Assembly (NCBI GenBank): GCA_964389685.1 | Contig: CAYMFM010000005.1 | Span: forward strand, 40,459 to 104,458 | Reading direction: 5' to 3' | DNA length: 64,000 nt | Source of the DNA: G020353115 sp964389685 | GTDB lineage: Bacteria; Bacteroidota; Bacteroidia; Bacteroidales; VadinHA17 | Shown here: positions 15,676-25,410 of the stretch, piece by piece | How the letters are laid out: every line of letters begins with the position of its first letter | How positions within the stretch are numbered: position 1 is the stretch's first letter | The notes under the pieces: model-generated | What the model was told of the DNA's origin: nothing | The model's database searches: none | What the model saw: the letters and a program-made list of their open reading frames with translations, nothing else | Made by a program: the position numbers and the translations under genes

Positions 15676-16563
15676 ATGAGTGATCAAAAGAAAGCATATC
15701 TCTATGCCGGCTTAGCCATTTTTTTCTGGTCTACTGTCGCTTCTGCATTTAAAATTGCATTACGGCATCTTGATTACCTCCACCTGCTGCTTTTTGCCTC
15801 CCTCACCTCAACATTTCTTCTATTCCTGATGCTTCTTGCCCAAAAAAAGATTCACATGGTCCTGAACTCCTCATTATCAGACATCAGCCGGTCCATGCTA
15901 TTTGGCTTACTGAATCCTTTCCTCTATTACCTGATTCTCTTTAAAGCCTATTCCCTCCTTCCGGCACAAGTAGCACAGCCGTTGAACATGGTCTGGCCAA
16001 TTGTCCTTGTTTTCCTTTCGGTTCCTCTGTTGAAGCATACGGTGAAAAAAAAGAGTTATCTGGCGCTGATTGTCAGTTTCATCGGTGTCTATTTCATCTC
16101 ATCGCAGGGAACCTTCTTTCATCCGGGTAAATCGGATACGCTGGGGGTAATCCTGGCACTTGGCAGTTCCATTATCTGGTCCCTGTTTTTTATATACAAC
16201 GTCAGAGATTCCCGCGAGGAAGTGGTGAAGCTGTTTTTGAATTTCCTGTTTGCCACCCTCTACATTTTCTGTTTCATTTTCCTGTTTTCAGATTTTTCAT
16301 TGCCCGGGCTCAAGGGATTACTTGCTGCTATCTACGCAGGATGTTTCGAAATGGGCATAACTTTTGTATTGTGGTTAAAAGCGCTCAGGTTGACAAAATC
16401 AGCCGATCAAATCAGTAATTTTGTTTACCTGGCTCCATTTTTTTCTCTGATTTTTATTCACATCTTTGTCGGAGAAAACATATACAACACGACAGTAGTT
16501 GGTTTAATATTAATTGTTGGAGGAATAATTATCCAAAGAATCCGTTTTCCTGTAAAGCATTAA
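15676..16563 (+). CDS. DMT-superfamily (EamA) transporter
   Basis: 295 residues with ten predicted membrane segments in two homologous five-helix EamA halves. The opening segment AIFFWSTVASAFKIALRHL and the second-half segment GVILALGSSIIWSLFFIYNVR are typical of EamA proteins. Members of this superfamily export or import amino acids and other small metabolites; the substrate is not evident. The gene ends 15 nt before the S41 protease gene and could belong to a serS-ruvC transcriptional run. Confidence 0.88.
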   Translation: MSDQKKAYLYAGLAIFFWSTVASAFKIALRHLDYLHLLLFASLTSTFLLFLMLLAQKKIHMVLNSSLSDISRSMLFGLLNPFLYYLILFKAYSLLPAQVAQPLNMVWPIVLVFLSVPLLKHTVKKKSYLALIVSFIGVYFISSQGTFFHPGKSDTLGVILALGSSIIWSLFFIYNVRDSREEVVKLFLNFLFATLYIFCFIFLFSDFSLPGLKGLLAAIYAGCFEMGITFVLWLKALRLTKSADQISNFVYLAPFFSLIFIHIFVGENIYNTTVVGLILIVGGIIIQRIRFPVKH

Positions 16564-16578
16564 TCAAAGCATATAGAG

Positions 16579-17859
16579 ATGAAAAAAAATAGTATCGTGC
16601 GTGGTTTTTTGTTGATTATTATGCTCTCTTGCGCGTTCTTTCTTGCAGGTTGTGAGAAAGATAACGGGGATAACCTGAACAGCGATATTGATGCAAGAAA
16701 TGAATTATACAATCTGATGAATGAATGGTATTACTGGTATGATGTTATGCCTCAGGTTGATAAAGAGCTTTTTAAAGATCCATACAAACTGTTGGAAGCC
16801 ATGCGCTACCTGCCGGATGACCATTACAGTTTTGTCGCACCGCGTGAGTACATTGAAAATATGCTGGAAGGAAAATACATCGGATATGGGTTCGCCCACA
16901 GGATAGATTCCGAGGGAAACTCCAGGATTCTTTATGTATTTAAGGATTCCCCATTGTATCCCCATGGAATTCGCAGGGGTTATATCATTACCAAAATAAA
17001 TGGCATTACACTCGATGCAGGCAGCAATCTTTCAGCGCTGCTTGGTGCAAACGAAATAGGGATTACAAACACCATCGAATTCAAAAGCCTTACCGACTCT
17101 GTTTTCGAACTTATGGTGGCAAAGAAAGAGATACAGAAAAACTCTGTTATCCATTACGACACCCTTGATGTGAATGGAAAAACCATCGGACATATGGTGT
17201 ATGATGAGTTCATTCAACCATCCTATGATGAATTTGATGAAACCTTTGCCTGGTTTAAGTCAGCCGGTGTTGAGGAGATGATCGTAGATCTCAGGTATAA
17301 TCCCGGAGGGCTTACTGATGTATTGACATACCTGGCAAACCTGATCACCGGTCCAGAAACCGACGGGCAACTGTTTCTTTCATATCAGCACAATAATAAA
17401 AAAACGAATTATAACGTTAACATTCTCTTTGAACAACAAGCCAGTTCGGTGGATGTCAGCAGGGTGGTTTTTATCACCTCCCCGGGAACAGCCTCCGCCA
17501 GTGAAGCACTCATCAATTGCCTTTCTCCTTATATCGACGTAAAAACAGTTGGAGATTCAACCTACGGAAAACCGGTTGGGATGTACGTTTTTACTTATGG
17601 TGACTGGGCATTTCTACCCATCGTCTTCAAAATAGTGAATGCGAACGGGATGGGGGATTATTTTTTCGGTATTCCCGCTGACTGTGAATGCCCTGATGAT
17701 ATTACCAGGAGTTTCAATGATCGTGAGGAGGCTTGTTTGAAGGAAGCGCTCTATTATATTGAAAACGGCAGTTTTTCCGGCAGAAAGTATGCAAGAAGGT
17801 TCATTCCTGAGAAAAAGCCGGATTATAAGGACTTACTCAGGAAGAAATACCTTCAATAA
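16579..17859 (+). CDS. S41-family (C-terminal processing) peptidase lipoprotein
   Basis: 426 residues. A signal peptide with lipobox FLAGC (Cys25) predicts a lipoprotein. The order is an N-terminal helical cap (~40-95), a PDZ-like domain (~97-185) with SPLYPHGIRRGYIITKING, then the S41 catalytic domain. Predicted catalytic residues are Ser306 in SPGTASASE and Lys331 in STYGKPVG, 25 residues apart as in Tsp/CtpA. The DLRYNPGG motif is present at 237-244. It probably degrades or processes periplasmic proteins. It sits 12 nt before ruvC. Confidence 0.9.
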   Translation: MKKNSIVRGFLLIIMLSCAFFLAGCEKDNGDNLNSDIDARNELYNLMNEWYYWYDVMPQVDKELFKDPYKLLEAMRYLPDDHYSFVAPREYIENMLEGKYIGYGFAHRIDSEGNSRILYVFKDSPLYPHGIRRGYIITKINGITLDAGSNLSALLGANEIGITNTIEFKSLTDSVFELMVAKKEIQKNSVIHYDTLDVNGKTIGHMVYDEFIQPSYDEFDETFAWFKSAGVEEMIVDLRYNPGGLTDVLTYLANLITGPETDGQLFLSYQHNNKKTNYNVNILFEQQASSVDVSRVVFITSPGTASASEALINCLSPYIDVKTVGDSTYGKPVGMYVFTYGDWAFLPIVFKIVNANGMGDYFFGIPADCECPDDITRSFNDREEACLKEALYYIENGSFSGRKYARRFIPEKKPDYKDLLRKKYLQ

Positions 17860-17871
17860 CATCTGTTATCG

Positions 17872-18426
17872 TTGAACACAGAACGGATCATTTTAGGGAT
17901 TGATCCGGGTACAACTGTAACCGGATATGGAATTATCAGGACATCTGGAAACAAAGCTGAGCTGATAACCCTGGGGGTAATTGAACTGCAGAAGGTCAAC
18001 GATCACTATACCAAGCTGAAAATGATTTTTGACCGTGTTATTCAGCTCATTGATGAATACCATCCGGATGAGCTTGCCATTGAGGCACCTTTTTACGGCA
18101 AGAATGTTCAGTCCATGCTAAAACTTGGCAGGGCACAGGGAGCTGCTATTGCGGCTGCTTTATCCCGTTCAATTCCCATTTTTGAATATGCACCACGGAA
18201 AATCAAGCTGGCCATTACCGGAGTGGGAAGTGCTTCAAAGGAGCAGGTTGCCACGCTACTTCAAAAGATCCTCAATTTTCACGAGGATTCCCGCTTACTC
18301 GATGCCACGGATGGCCTGGCTGCTGCAGTCTGTCATTTCTTTCAGAAAACGGTCCCTTCCCGGGAAAAGGGGCATCACTCATGGAAAGAGTATATCCGGA
18401 AGAATCCCGGACGGTTAAAGAAGTAA
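17872..18426 (+). CDS. ruvC: Holliday junction resolvase RuvC
   Basis: 184 residues; the start is a TTG (17872), as no ATG is available before the catalytic strand. It resolves Holliday junctions with RuvAB. The four acidic catalytic residues are visible: Asp11 in GIDPGT, Glu71 in AIEAPF, Asp144 and Asp147 in [10 protein letters not shown], matching Asp7, Glu66, Asp138 and Asp141 of E. coli. It is last in the serS-to-ruvC run and converges with the HIT-greA operon. Confidence 0.95.
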   Translation: MNTERIILGIDPGTTVTGYGIIRTSGNKAELITLGVIELQKVNDHYTKLKMIFDRVIQLIDEYHPDELAIEAPFYGKNVQSMLKLGRAQGAAIAAALSRSIPIFEYAPRKIKLAITGVGSASKEQVATLLQKILNFHEDSRLLDATDGLAAAVCHFFQKTVPSREKGHHSWKEYIRKNPGRLKK

Positions 18427-18478
18427 CCTGGAAAGCGGTTTTTTTTCTTACGGCAGAAAAATTGTCTTCCTGATCCGT

Positions 18479-18877
18479 TTATTCAGCAAGCGCATCCCTG
18501 ATTTTTGCTGCAATTTCCTGAAACTCTTCCTGGCTCAGATTGAGCTTGGGTCTTGAAAAACTGATATCCGCTTCTGAATTTATCGGGATCAGGTGAATAT
18601 GGGCATGAGGAACCTCCAGACCCAGAACAGCAACACCGATCCTTGCACACGGTATCACCTTTTCGATTGCCCCTGCAATCCTTTTTGAGAATATCGTCAT
18701 TCCTGCAAGAAGTTCATCATCCAGATCGAACAGATAATCAACCTCGTTTTTAGGAATAACCAGAGTATGACCTTTTGCCAGAGGATGGATATCTAAAAAA
18801 GCATAAAACTGCTCATCCTCAGCAATTTTATAGGAGGGTATCTCTCCCTGAACAATGTTAGTAAAGATGCTTGCCAT
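18479..18877 (-). CDS. HIT-family hydrolase
   Basis: 132 residues of the histidine-triad superfamily, which hydrolyses nucleoside phosphoramidates or dinucleoside polyphosphates. The HIT motif HAHIHL gives His91, His93 and His95, with His93 the expected nucleophile. The family N-terminus MASIFTNIVQGEIPSYKI and the segment HPLAKGHTLVIPK are present. It is cotranscribed with greA, 19 nt downstream of it. The natural substrate cannot be assigned. Confidence 0.93.
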   Translation of the reverse strand: MASIFTNIVQGEIPSYKIAEDEQFYAFLDIHPLAKGHTLVIPKNEVDYLFDLDDELLAGMTIFSKRIAGAIEKVIPCARIGVAVLGLEVPHAHIHLIPINSEADISFSRPKLNLSQEEFQEIAAKIRDALAE

Positions 18878-18896
18878 GGCTGGAATAATCGTTTAT

Positions 18897-19370
18897 TTAT
18901 CTGGAAATACTAATAATTTCAAATGTCATCAATCCGGAAGGAACATTAATCTCCACGATATCTCCAACTTTACGACCGAGCAGTCCTTTGGCGATGGGTG
19001 AAGTGACAGCCAGCTTGCCGGCTTTCAGATCGGCTTCCGATTCTGAAACCAGGAGGTATTCCATGACCAGGTTATTCACCAGGTTTTTGATCTTTACCTT
19101 ATTAAGAATCTGCACTTTCGATGTATCGATCCGCGATTCATCAATAATCCTGGCTTTCGAGATCATCTCCTCAAGTCTGAATATCTTCATTTCAAGCATT
19201 CCCTGTGCCTCTTTAGCAGCGTGGTATTCGGCATTTTCAGCAAGGTCTCCTTTTTCCCGTGCGTCAGCAATCAATCGGGAAATGGCCGGACGTTCAACAG
19301 AGGTCAGGTAATCGAGCTCCTCTTTCAGTTTATCCAATCCCTCTTCTGTGATGTATGAAATCTCTGGCAT
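18897..19370 (-). CDS. greA: Transcription elongation factor GreA
   Basis: 157 residues. GreA rescues backtracked RNA polymerase by stimulating transcript cleavage. The N-terminal coiled-coil carries the acidic tip region DAREKGDLAENAEYHAAKE, and the C-terminal FKBP-like domain ends SPIAKGLLGRKVGDIVEINVPSG. The length is the family norm. It is first in a two-gene unit with the HIT protein. A -7-like element (minus-strand TACCTTTG, 19439-19446) is upstream. Confidence 0.96.
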   Translation of the reverse strand: MPEISYITEEGLDKLKEELDYLTSVERPAISRLIADAREKGDLAENAEYHAAKEAQGMLEMKIFRLEEMISKARIIDESRIDTSKVQILNKVKIKNLVNNLVMEYLLVSESEADLKAGKLAVTSPIAKGLLGRKVGDIVEINVPSGLMTFEIISISR

Positions 19371-19438
19371 AGTAGTCTCTTCTGGTGAAACGATGTAAAA
19401 ACAAAAAGAATTCCGACAATAGGAACTCTTTCACCCTG

Positions 19439-19446
19439 CAAAGGTA
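19439..19446 (-). promoter_or_regulatory. Putative greA promoter, -7 element
   Basis: Minus-strand TACCTTTG matches TAnnTTTG, 68 nt before greA. Confidence 0.4.
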
Positions 19447-19518
19447 AAAGAAATAAACAAATAACTAAACCTTAACAGCAGGAAAGTGAGTCAGGCAGGG
19501 AATTCCGGATAATCTTGG

Positions 19519-19995
19519 TCAGAACTCTTTTCTATTAATAATTTCAGAAAGAATAACCGCCTTCTTCAGGTCAAATTCTTTTATGATTTTATCCAGTTCA
19601 CTCTCTTCCTTGCTGGTGTCATAGGGTTTGGTCAAATCCTCGGATGGTTGATGTTCCTGATCATCTGTTATCATTTCCTCTTTGAATGTAATATCGATTC
19701 TTTCGTCGAGGGGAGATCCCTCATCAAAGGCAGAAACGCCCTCTTCAATGATCTTCTCCAGTTCGCTCTGCACCGGTGGTGTCTCGGGTGCAGTGATTGT
19801 CATCTGGTCGGACATTTCAGTGTCAGGTTCCCTGCTATCCTGCTCAAATAACTGAAATGGATCAAAACCATCTGTTTCCCCTTTTTGGGGCATTTGGGCT
19901 GCAGCTTCCTTTTTCCTTTTCCTCGCCACCGTGCTTATGATTAACACGATAACTACAAGAACGATATAAAATATTGTGCCAATGTTGTCTTCCAT
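19519..19995 (-). CDS. Single-pass membrane protein with acidic tail
   Basis: 158 residues, no family recognised. One N-terminal transmembrane helix (IGTIFYIVLVVIVLIISTVA, ~5-24) is followed by a short basic stretch RKRKKE and a long acidic, probably disordered cytoplasmic tail. The tail has two related helical patches, ELEKIIEEG and ELDKIIKEFDLKKA. It lies 2 nt downstream of the 19998-20297 gene, so the two are likely translated from one mRNA. The complementary charge of the two products (this one acidic, the partner very basic) might mean that they interact; that is inference only. Confidence 0.65.
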   Translation of the reverse strand: MEDNIGTIFYIVLVVIVLIISTVARKRKKEAAAQMPQKGETDGFDPFQLFEQDSREPDTEMSDQMTITAPETPPVQSELEKIIEEGVSAFDEGSPLDERIDITFKEEMITDDQEHQPSEDLTKPYDTSKEESELDKIIKEFDLKKAVILSEIINRKEF

Positions 19996-19997
19996 AT

Positions 19998-20297
19998 TTA
20001 CCTTCTCCTTTTTCTAAAAAGCCGTTTAAGAAATGGTTCTTTTTTTCTTTTGTTGTTTTTCTTTGCTTCTCTTGCTGACTGTTTCATTCGATCCTGAACC
20101 TCTTTTGTCTGAATTTTATACCGGTGTTTCAACTCTTTTTTGCGCGCTTTTTCATACGCATTATCTTGCTTCTTCTCTACTCTCTCCGTTTTTGTCACAG
20201 CTTTTCGGACCTTTCGTGAAGGCCGTTGAGCAGCCAACGCCAAGGGAATAATCAGAACGATCAATAACAACAGAAACCGTTTATGAATGATTTTCAT
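19998..20297 (-). CDS. Small, highly basic secreted or membrane-anchored protein
   Basis: 99 residues, no family recognised. A signal peptide or anchor (FLLLLIVLIIPLALAAQ, ~7-23) is followed by ~75 residues that are more than one third Lys/Arg with few hydrophobics, ending KKEPFLKRLFRKRRR. It is first of a two-gene unit with the acidic membrane protein (2 nt gap) and divergent from the Rieske-like lipoprotein, with the start regions nearly abutting. Confidence 0.6.
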   Translation of the reverse strand: MKIIHKRFLLLLIVLIIPLALAAQRPSRKVRKAVTKTERVEKKQDNAYEKARKKELKHRYKIQTKEVQDRMKQSAREAKKNNKRKKEPFLKRLFRKRRR

Positions 20298-20305
20298 TAT
20301 TTTTG
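20298..20305 (+). promoter_or_regulatory. Putative promoter of the Rieske-like lipoprotein, -7 element
   Basis: TATTTTTG matches TAnnTTTG and lies 22 nt before ATG 20328. It supports that start over the in-frame ATG at 20283. Confidence 0.5.
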
Positions 20306-20327
20306 TTCTTTAATTTTAGAACGCACG

Positions 20328-20804
20328 ATGGCTGTCATTATTACCATATCAAAAATAAGAAATTTTTTTTTAATCCTTCTAATAAGTTCATTGCTGAACG
20401 CCTGTGAGGAGGAGAAACAAAAAATCATCCCCCAAACCTATGTGAATTTTTCCCTCCGGTTAGATGACCCGCAGTTCATCGCGTTAAACTCGGTCGGGAA
20501 TGCCGTGGTTATCACCAGCAGCTACGACGGGAGCAATTCAGCCGGATACAATAACAACGGAATCATTCTTTACCGTGCATCACAAGATGAGTTTTATGCA
20601 TTCGACCGGACCTGTACCTATGACGTTGAAAAAAGCATTGCAGTAGAGATCGATGAATCAGGGATTATGGCAGTGTGTCCGGAGTGTGGATCAACCTATG
20701 TGTTGCCAAATATCGGATTTCCCACGAAAGAGAGTCCTTCGAAATACGCACTTCATCACTACCAGACCAGTTTCGACGGTCTGTATGTGCATGTCTTCAA
20801 CTAA
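20328..20804 (+). CDS. Lipoprotein with a degenerate Rieske-like domain
   Basis: 158 residues from ATG 20328 ([14 protein letters not shown]). The lipobox LLNAC predicts lipidation. The mature part has the strand order and the ending of small Bacteroidota Rieske-like proteins: [21 protein letters not shown] and a final [15 protein letters not shown] canonical [2Fe-2S] Rieske site needs CxH and CxxH; here the first box is CTYD and the second CPEC, so both ligand histidines are absent. Cluster binding is therefore doubtful, and a structural or zinc-binding role is possible. The stop overlaps the end of convergent ahcY by 4 nt. Confidence 0.65.
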   Translation: MAVIITISKIRNFFLILLISSLLNACEEEKQKIIPQTYVNFSLRLDDPQFIALNSVGNAVVITSSYDGSNSAGYNNNGIILYRASQDEFYAFDRTCTYDVEKSIAVEIDESGIMAVCPECGSTYVLPNIGFPTKESPSKYALHHYQTSFDGLYVHVFN

Positions 20805-22219
20805 TAACGGTAGTGATCCGGTTTGAACGGTCCGTTTACCGGTACACCGAGATATTCAGCCTGCTCCGGTGTTAGTTGGGTGAGTTTTACTCCGATCTGG
20901 TCGAGGTGCAACCGGGCTACTTCTTCATCCAGGTGTTTGGGTAACCGGTAGACATCGATCTCATAATCGTTGTTCCATAAATCAAGCTGAGCCAATGTCT
21001 GGTTTGAGAATGAATTACTCATAACAAAAGAGGGATGACCTGTAGCACATCCCAGGTTAACCAGTCGTCCTTCAGCAAGAATAAAGATGGAGTGTCCATC
21101 GGGAAACAGGTACTCATCGACCTGTGGTTTAACATTGATCTTCTTTATTCCCGGCAATTCTCCCAGCTTTTCAACCTGTATCTCATGGTCGAAATGACCA
21201 ATATTGCATACAATGGACTGGTCCTTCATCCTTGCCATATGCTCAGCGGTTATTACATCTTTGTTACCGGTAGCCGTAACAAATATATTTCCCTCATCCA
21301 GGGTCTCTTCAAAGGTTTTCACTTCGTATCCTTCCATCGCTGCCTGGAGAGCACAAATGGGATCGATCTCGGTAACAATCACCCGTGCTCCATAGGATCT
21401 CATCGACTGGGCAGAACCCTTTCCAACATCACCATAACCACATACCACCGCAACCTTTCCGGCAAGCATCACATCCGTGGCACGTTTAATTCCATCGGCC
21501 AAAGATTCCCGGCAACCATACAGGTTGTCAAATTTGGATTTGGTAACTGAATCGTTCACATTGATGGCGGGGGCAAGAAGTTCCCCAACCTCCTTCATTT
21601 GATATAACCGGTGAACTCCCGTAGTGGTTTCTTCTGAGATCCCCTTCAGTTCATCTACGGCTCTGTGCCATTTCGTCGGATCATCATCAAGCAGGGTTTT
21701 CAACCGCCTGATAACCACAGCCTCCTCTGTGCTGGATGGTTTTCGCTTCAGGAATTCCGGGTCCACTTCCGCTTTATATCCATGATGCAACATGAGTGTG
21801 GCATCACCTCCATCATCCACAATCAGGTTTGGTCCTTTGCCTCCCGGGAAAGAAAGAGCCTGAGCAGTGCACCACCAATACTCCTCCAGGGTTTCACCTT
21901 TCCAGGCAAATACCGGAATCCCCATTTTGGCAACTGCAGCAGCTGCATGATCCTGGGTTGAAAAAATATTACAGCTTGCCCATCTGACATCAGCACCCAA
22001 TTCCACAAACGTTTTTATCAATACGGCGGTCTGTATTGTCATATGCAGGGACCCTGTGATCCGGGCACCCTTCAGGGGTTTGGAGGCGGAGTATTTCTGC
22101 CGGATAGAGAGTAATCCGGGCATCTCCTTTTCCGCTATCTCAATCTCCTTAAATCCCCAATCAGCAAGGCTGATGTCCTTGATCTTATAAGGTATACTTT
22201 CCACTGATGTTGTTTCCAT
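20801..22219 (-). CDS. ahcY: Adenosylhomocysteinase
   Basis: 472 residues from ATG 22219 ([15 protein letters not shown]); an in-frame start at 22276 would add a hydrophobic leader not seen in the family and would run across the -7 element. The enzyme hydrolyses S-adenosylhomocysteine to adenosine and homocysteine with bound NAD, keeping methyltransferases uninhibited. Visible signatures are [16 protein letters not shown], the NAD-binding [17 protein letters not shown] and the C-terminal KPDHYRY. It converges with, and overlaps by 4 nt, the Rieske-like gene. Confidence 0.97.
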   Translation of the reverse strand: METTSVESIPYKIKDISLADWGFKEIEIAEKEMPGLLSIRQKYSASKPLKGARITGSLHMTIQTAVLIKTFVELGADVRWASCNIFSTQDHAAAAVAKMGIPVFAWKGETLEEYWWCTAQALSFPGGKGPNLIVDDGGDATLMLHHGYKAEVDPEFLKRKPSSTEEAVVIRRLKTLLDDDPTKWHRAVDELKGISEETTTGVHRLYQMKEVGELLAPAINVNDSVTKSKFDNLYGCRESLADGIKRATDVMLAGKVAVVCGYGDVGKGSAQSMRSYGARVIVTEIDPICALQAAMEGYEVKTFEETLDEGNIFVTATGNKDVITAEHMARMKDQSIVCNIGHFDHEIQVEKLGELPGIKKINVKPQVDEYLFPDGHSIFILAEGRLVNLGCATGHPSFVMSNSFSNQTLAQLDLWNNDYEIDVYRLPKHLDEEVARLHLDQIGVKLTQLTPEQAEYLGVPVNGPFKPDHYRY

Positions 22220-22239
22220 TTTTGTGATTATTTGCCCGA

Positions 22240-22247
22240 CAAAGGTA
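22240..22247 (-). promoter_or_regulatory. Putative ahcY promoter, -7 element
   Basis: Minus-strand TACCTTTG, 20 nt before the chosen ahcY start. The short leader leaves no room for an SAH riboswitch. Confidence 0.5.
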
Positions 22248-22319
22248 ATAAATATAAGGTAAATATACCCAAACACAAGGTAAAAGGGGAGGGATTGCTA
22301 CGCACAATCCCAAAACAGA

Positions 22320-23258
22320 TTATCCTTCTGCAGAGAGGATATCCTGGGCTATAGTTTTATCCCTTTTTAATTGCTCAACAAGATGTTCCACGCTGGAAAA
22401 TTTCACCTCATCCCTGATCCTGCCGACAAAACGGACCTGTACATCCTTTCCATAGATCTGGTGTTGGAAATCAAAAATATGAACTTCAATACTTTTTCCA
22501 TTCTCTCCATTACTAAGGGTAGGACGTAAACCGATATTTAACATGCCGTTTAAGGTATTGTCACCCAGGTTAACATACACAGCATAAACCCCATCTTTGG
22601 GTATCAGTTTATACCGTTCCTTCGGCAAAACATTGGCTGTAGGAAAACCAAGGGACCTGCCAATTTTTTTCCCTCCGATGATGGTTCCGTTAAGGGAATA
22701 ATGATATCCCAGCAACCGGTTTGCAAGAAGGATATCACCTGAATTCAACGCTTCCCGAATACGGGTTGAACTCACGTTTTGATTACCCACCACCCGGGCG
22801 TCAACCTGTTCAACCTCAATCTTGTATTTGCCAGCCAGGGATTTGAGGGTTTCAAAACTCCCCTCGCGGTTTTTTCCGAAATGGTGATTAAAACCGACAA
22901 TCAGATGCTTTGCCTTCACCTTCCCAACAATGATCTCTTTAATGAACTTTTCGGAAGAATAGTTACTCAATTCCCGGGTAAAGGGAACAATGATAAAATG
23001 ATCCACTCCCTTTTTATCAAACAACTCTCGTTTCTCCCTCAGGGTGCTTAAATATTTCAAACCTGCTCCTTCCGGAGTTAAAAACAGCCTTGGGTGCGGC
23101 CAGAATGTAACCACGACACCTTCGCCTTTCTTTTCCCTTGCCACATCAAGCAACCTGCGAATTATTGCATCATGACCACAATGAACACCATCAAAAACAC
23201 CAATAGTTACTACTGCATTAGGAATAGTCAGCTTCTCCAGATCTTTATGTATTTCCAC
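22320..23258 (-). CDS. ribF: Bifunctional riboflavin kinase / FAD synthetase
   Basis: 312 residues, the usual size. The N-terminal FAD synthetase (nucleotidyltransferase) domain has GVFDGVHCGH and VGFNHHFGKNREGS. The C-terminal riboflavin kinase domain begins around residue 185 with the conserved GKKIGRSLGFPTAN. It converts riboflavin to FMN and then FAD. It is divergent from glgB, with both promoters inside a 112-bp gap. Confidence 0.96.
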   Translation of the reverse strand: MEIHKDLEKLTIPNAVVTIGVFDGVHCGHDAIIRRLLDVAREKKGEGVVVTFWPHPRLFLTPEGAGLKYLSTLREKRELFDKKGVDHFIIVPFTRELSNYSSEKFIKEIIVGKVKAKHLIVGFNHHFGKNREGSFETLKSLAGKYKIEVEQVDARVVGNQNVSSTRIREALNSGDILLANRLLGYHYSLNGTIIGGKKIGRSLGFPTANVLPKERYKLIPKDGVYAVYVNLGDNTLNGMLNIGLRPTLSNGENGKSIEVHIFDFQHQIYGKDVQVRFVGRIRDEVKFSSVEHLVEQLKRDKTIAQDILSAEG

Positions 23259-23286
23259 GTGTCGTTATTATAAAATAAATGGTGCA

Positions 23287-23294
23287 CAAAATTA
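23287..23294 (-). promoter_or_regulatory. Putative ribF promoter, -7 element
   Basis: Minus-strand TAATTTTG, matching TAnnTTTG, 28 nt before ribF. Confidence 0.45.
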
Positions 23295-23334
23295 GAATAA
23301 AGGTTGTCAAAAAAAAATTGATTAAGAAAAACGA

Positions 23335-23342
23335 TACCTTTG
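23335..23342 (+). promoter_or_regulatory. Putative glgB promoter, -7 element
   Basis: TACCTTTG, matching TAnnTTTG, 28 nt before glgB. Confidence 0.5.
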
Positions 23343-23370
23343 TTTTCTGATACCAGACATAATCTCATCG

Positions 23371-25389
23371 ATGAAAACACCTGATCTTGTTAGGAATGAC
23401 CCGTGGTTAGAACCCTTTACCAACGTGATAAACCGGCGTTATGAGAATGTCCGGGAAAAAGCGGTTGAGCTGCGTGGATCCGGCAGTCTGAAGGAGTTTG
23501 CCTCCGGCCATCTCTTTTTTGGGCTTCACAAGGAAGGAAAAGCATGGGTATTCCGGGAGTGGTCCCCGAATGCCAGCAAGATATATCTCATCGGAACCTT
23601 CAATCAGTGGGAGGAACATGAAACATTTTCATTAACCTCAATTAAAAACGGGAACTGGGAGATTTCCCTTTCATTGGATCAGGTTCGGCATGGTGATCTG
23701 TACCGGTTATCGATTCACTGGGAAGGAGGAAAGGGCGACCGGATCCCCTCCTACGCAACACGTGTGGTTCAGGATCCGGAAACATTGATTTTCAGCGCCC
23801 AGGTATGGGATCCCGAGGAACCATTTACCTGGAGAAATCGGGATTTCTCACCCCTCTCCAGGCAACCTATTATCTATGAGGCACATGTTGGAATGGCAAC
23901 GGAAGAAGAAAGAATTGGCAGTTTTGAAGAATTCCGAACCCGGGTTCTTCCTGACATTGCCAGAGCCGGGTATAACGTGATTCAATTGATGGCAATCCAG
24001 GAACACCCGTACTACGGATCCTTCGGATACCATGTTTCCAGCTTTTTCGCTGCATCCTCCAGGTTCGGAACCCCGGATGACCTGAAAAAACTAATCGATG
24101 AGACGCATGAACAGGGACTTGCTGTTATCATGGACCTGGTGCATTCACATGCTATAAAGAACGAAAATGAAGGCCTCGGGAAATTCGACGGTTCACCATA
24201 CCAGTACTTTCATGATGGATACCGCCGGGAGCACGTGGCATGGGATTCCCTCTGTTTTGACTACGGGAAAAACGCTGTATTGCACTTCCTGTTATCAAAC
24301 TGCCGGTTCTGGCTTGAAGAATACAAATTCGATGGCTTCCGGTTTGACGGGGTAACCAGCATGCTCTACCTGGATCATGGATTATCCCGGGACTTCACAT
24401 CATACCATGACTATTATGATGGCACCCAGGATGAAGATGCCATTACCTACCTTACTCTTGCAAACCAGCTTATACACGAGGTTAATCCGGGCGCTATCAC
24501 CCTTGCTGAAGAAATGAGTGGAATGCCAGGCCTGGCTGCACCCTTTGAGGCCGGAGGAATGGATTTTGACTTCCGGCTCGCCATGGGGACCCCCGATTTC
24601 TGGATTAAGGTTATTAAAGAGGTCCCTGACGAAAAGTGGAATGTATCGCAAATCTATCATGAACTTTCGGGCCACCGTGCGGATGAAAAAACCATCGGAT
24701 ATGCTGAATCGCACGACCAGGCACTGGTGGGGGATAAAACGATCATCTTTCGCCTGATTGACAAAGAGATGTACTGGCACATGTCAAAAGAGGATCAGAA
24801 CCTGATCATCGACCGTGGAATGGCACTGCATAAAATGATCAGGCTGGCTACCATTGCTACGGCAGGCGGAGGATACTTAAACTTCATGGGAAATGAATTT
24901 GGTCATCCGGAATGGATCGATTTTCCGAGAGAAGGAAACAACTGGTCCTATAAATATGCCAGAAGACAATGGTCCCTGAGGGATAACCAACAGTTGAAAT
25001 ATCACTACCTGTCTGATTTCGACCGGGAAATGATATCACTGGTCAGGGATGAGAAAATCTTTGCCGAGTCATTCCCTTTTAAGGTTTTTGCTCATGAAGA
25101 AGACCAGGTCCTCGCCTGCAAACGAAGCGGACTGCTCTTTGTTTTCAACTTCAATCCCCAGCGGTCTTTTACCGATTATGGCATTCCCGTTGATCCCGGC
25201 AGCTACCGCATTGTTTTGAACAGTGACGATCCGAAATTCGGAGGCCATGGCCTTGTCGATCAATCCATAACCTATTACCCGGTTAAATCCGGAAAAATTG
25301 TCACAACCCAGCCCTACTACCTGAAACTCTATCTTCCCAGCCGTACAGCGCTGGTACTGAAACACACCCAACCGAAATCGGTTAGATAA
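23371..25389 (+). CDS. glgB: 1,4-alpha-glucan branching enzyme (GH13)
   Basis: 672 residues, of the eukaryote-like GH13 branching-enzyme type common in Bacteroidota. It cuts alpha-1,4 chains and rejoins them by alpha-1,6 links in glycogen. A CBM48-like N-terminal domain (~50-150, FREWSPNASKIYLIGTFNQW) precedes the catalytic barrel. Predicted catalytic residues are the nucleophile Asp326 in GFRFDGVTS, the acid/base Glu380 in TLAEEMSG, and Asp449 in ESHDQ. It is transcribed away from ribF and towards the other alpha-glucan genes on the opposite strand; a Y-shaped hairpin follows its stop. Confidence 0.96.
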   Translation: MKTPDLVRNDPWLEPFTNVINRRYENVREKAVELRGSGSLKEFASGHLFFGLHKEGKAWVFREWSPNASKIYLIGTFNQWEEHETFSLTSIKNGNWEISLSLDQVRHGDLYRLSIHWEGGKGDRIPSYATRVVQDPETLIFSAQVWDPEEPFTWRNRDFSPLSRQPIIYEAHVGMATEEERIGSFEEFRTRVLPDIARAGYNVIQLMAIQEHPYYGSFGYHVSSFFAASSRFGTPDDLKKLIDETHEQGLAVIMDLVHSHAIKNENEGLGKFDGSPYQYFHDGYRREHVAWDSLCFDYGKNAVLHFLLSNCRFWLEEYKFDGFRFDGVTSMLYLDHGLSRDFTSYHDYYDGTQDEDAITYLTLANQLIHEVNPGAITLAEEMSGMPGLAAPFEAGGMDFDFRLAMGTPDFWIKVIKEVPDEKWNVSQIYHELSGHRADEKTIGYAESHDQALVGDKTIIFRLIDKEMYWHMSKEDQNLIIDRGMALHKMIRLATIATAGGGYLNFMGNEFGHPEWIDFPREGNNWSYKYARRQWSLRDNQQLKYHYLSDFDREMISLVRDEKIFAESFPFKVFAHEEDQVLACKRSGLLFVFNFNPQRSFTDYGIPVDPGSYRIVLNSDDPKFGGHGLVDQSITYYPVKSGKIVTTQPYYLKLYLPSRTALVLKHTQPKSVR

Positions 25390-25410
25390 ACAATGGTCAG
25401 GCAATGGTTC

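Noticed and set aside
21035..21550. Long open frame opposite ahcY
   Set aside because: Antisense shadow of a conserved gene with no family resemblance or start signals.
22220..22260. SAH riboswitch upstream of ahcY
   Set aside because: The -7 element leaves a leader of about 15 nt, too short for a riboswitch, and no matching stem pattern is seen.
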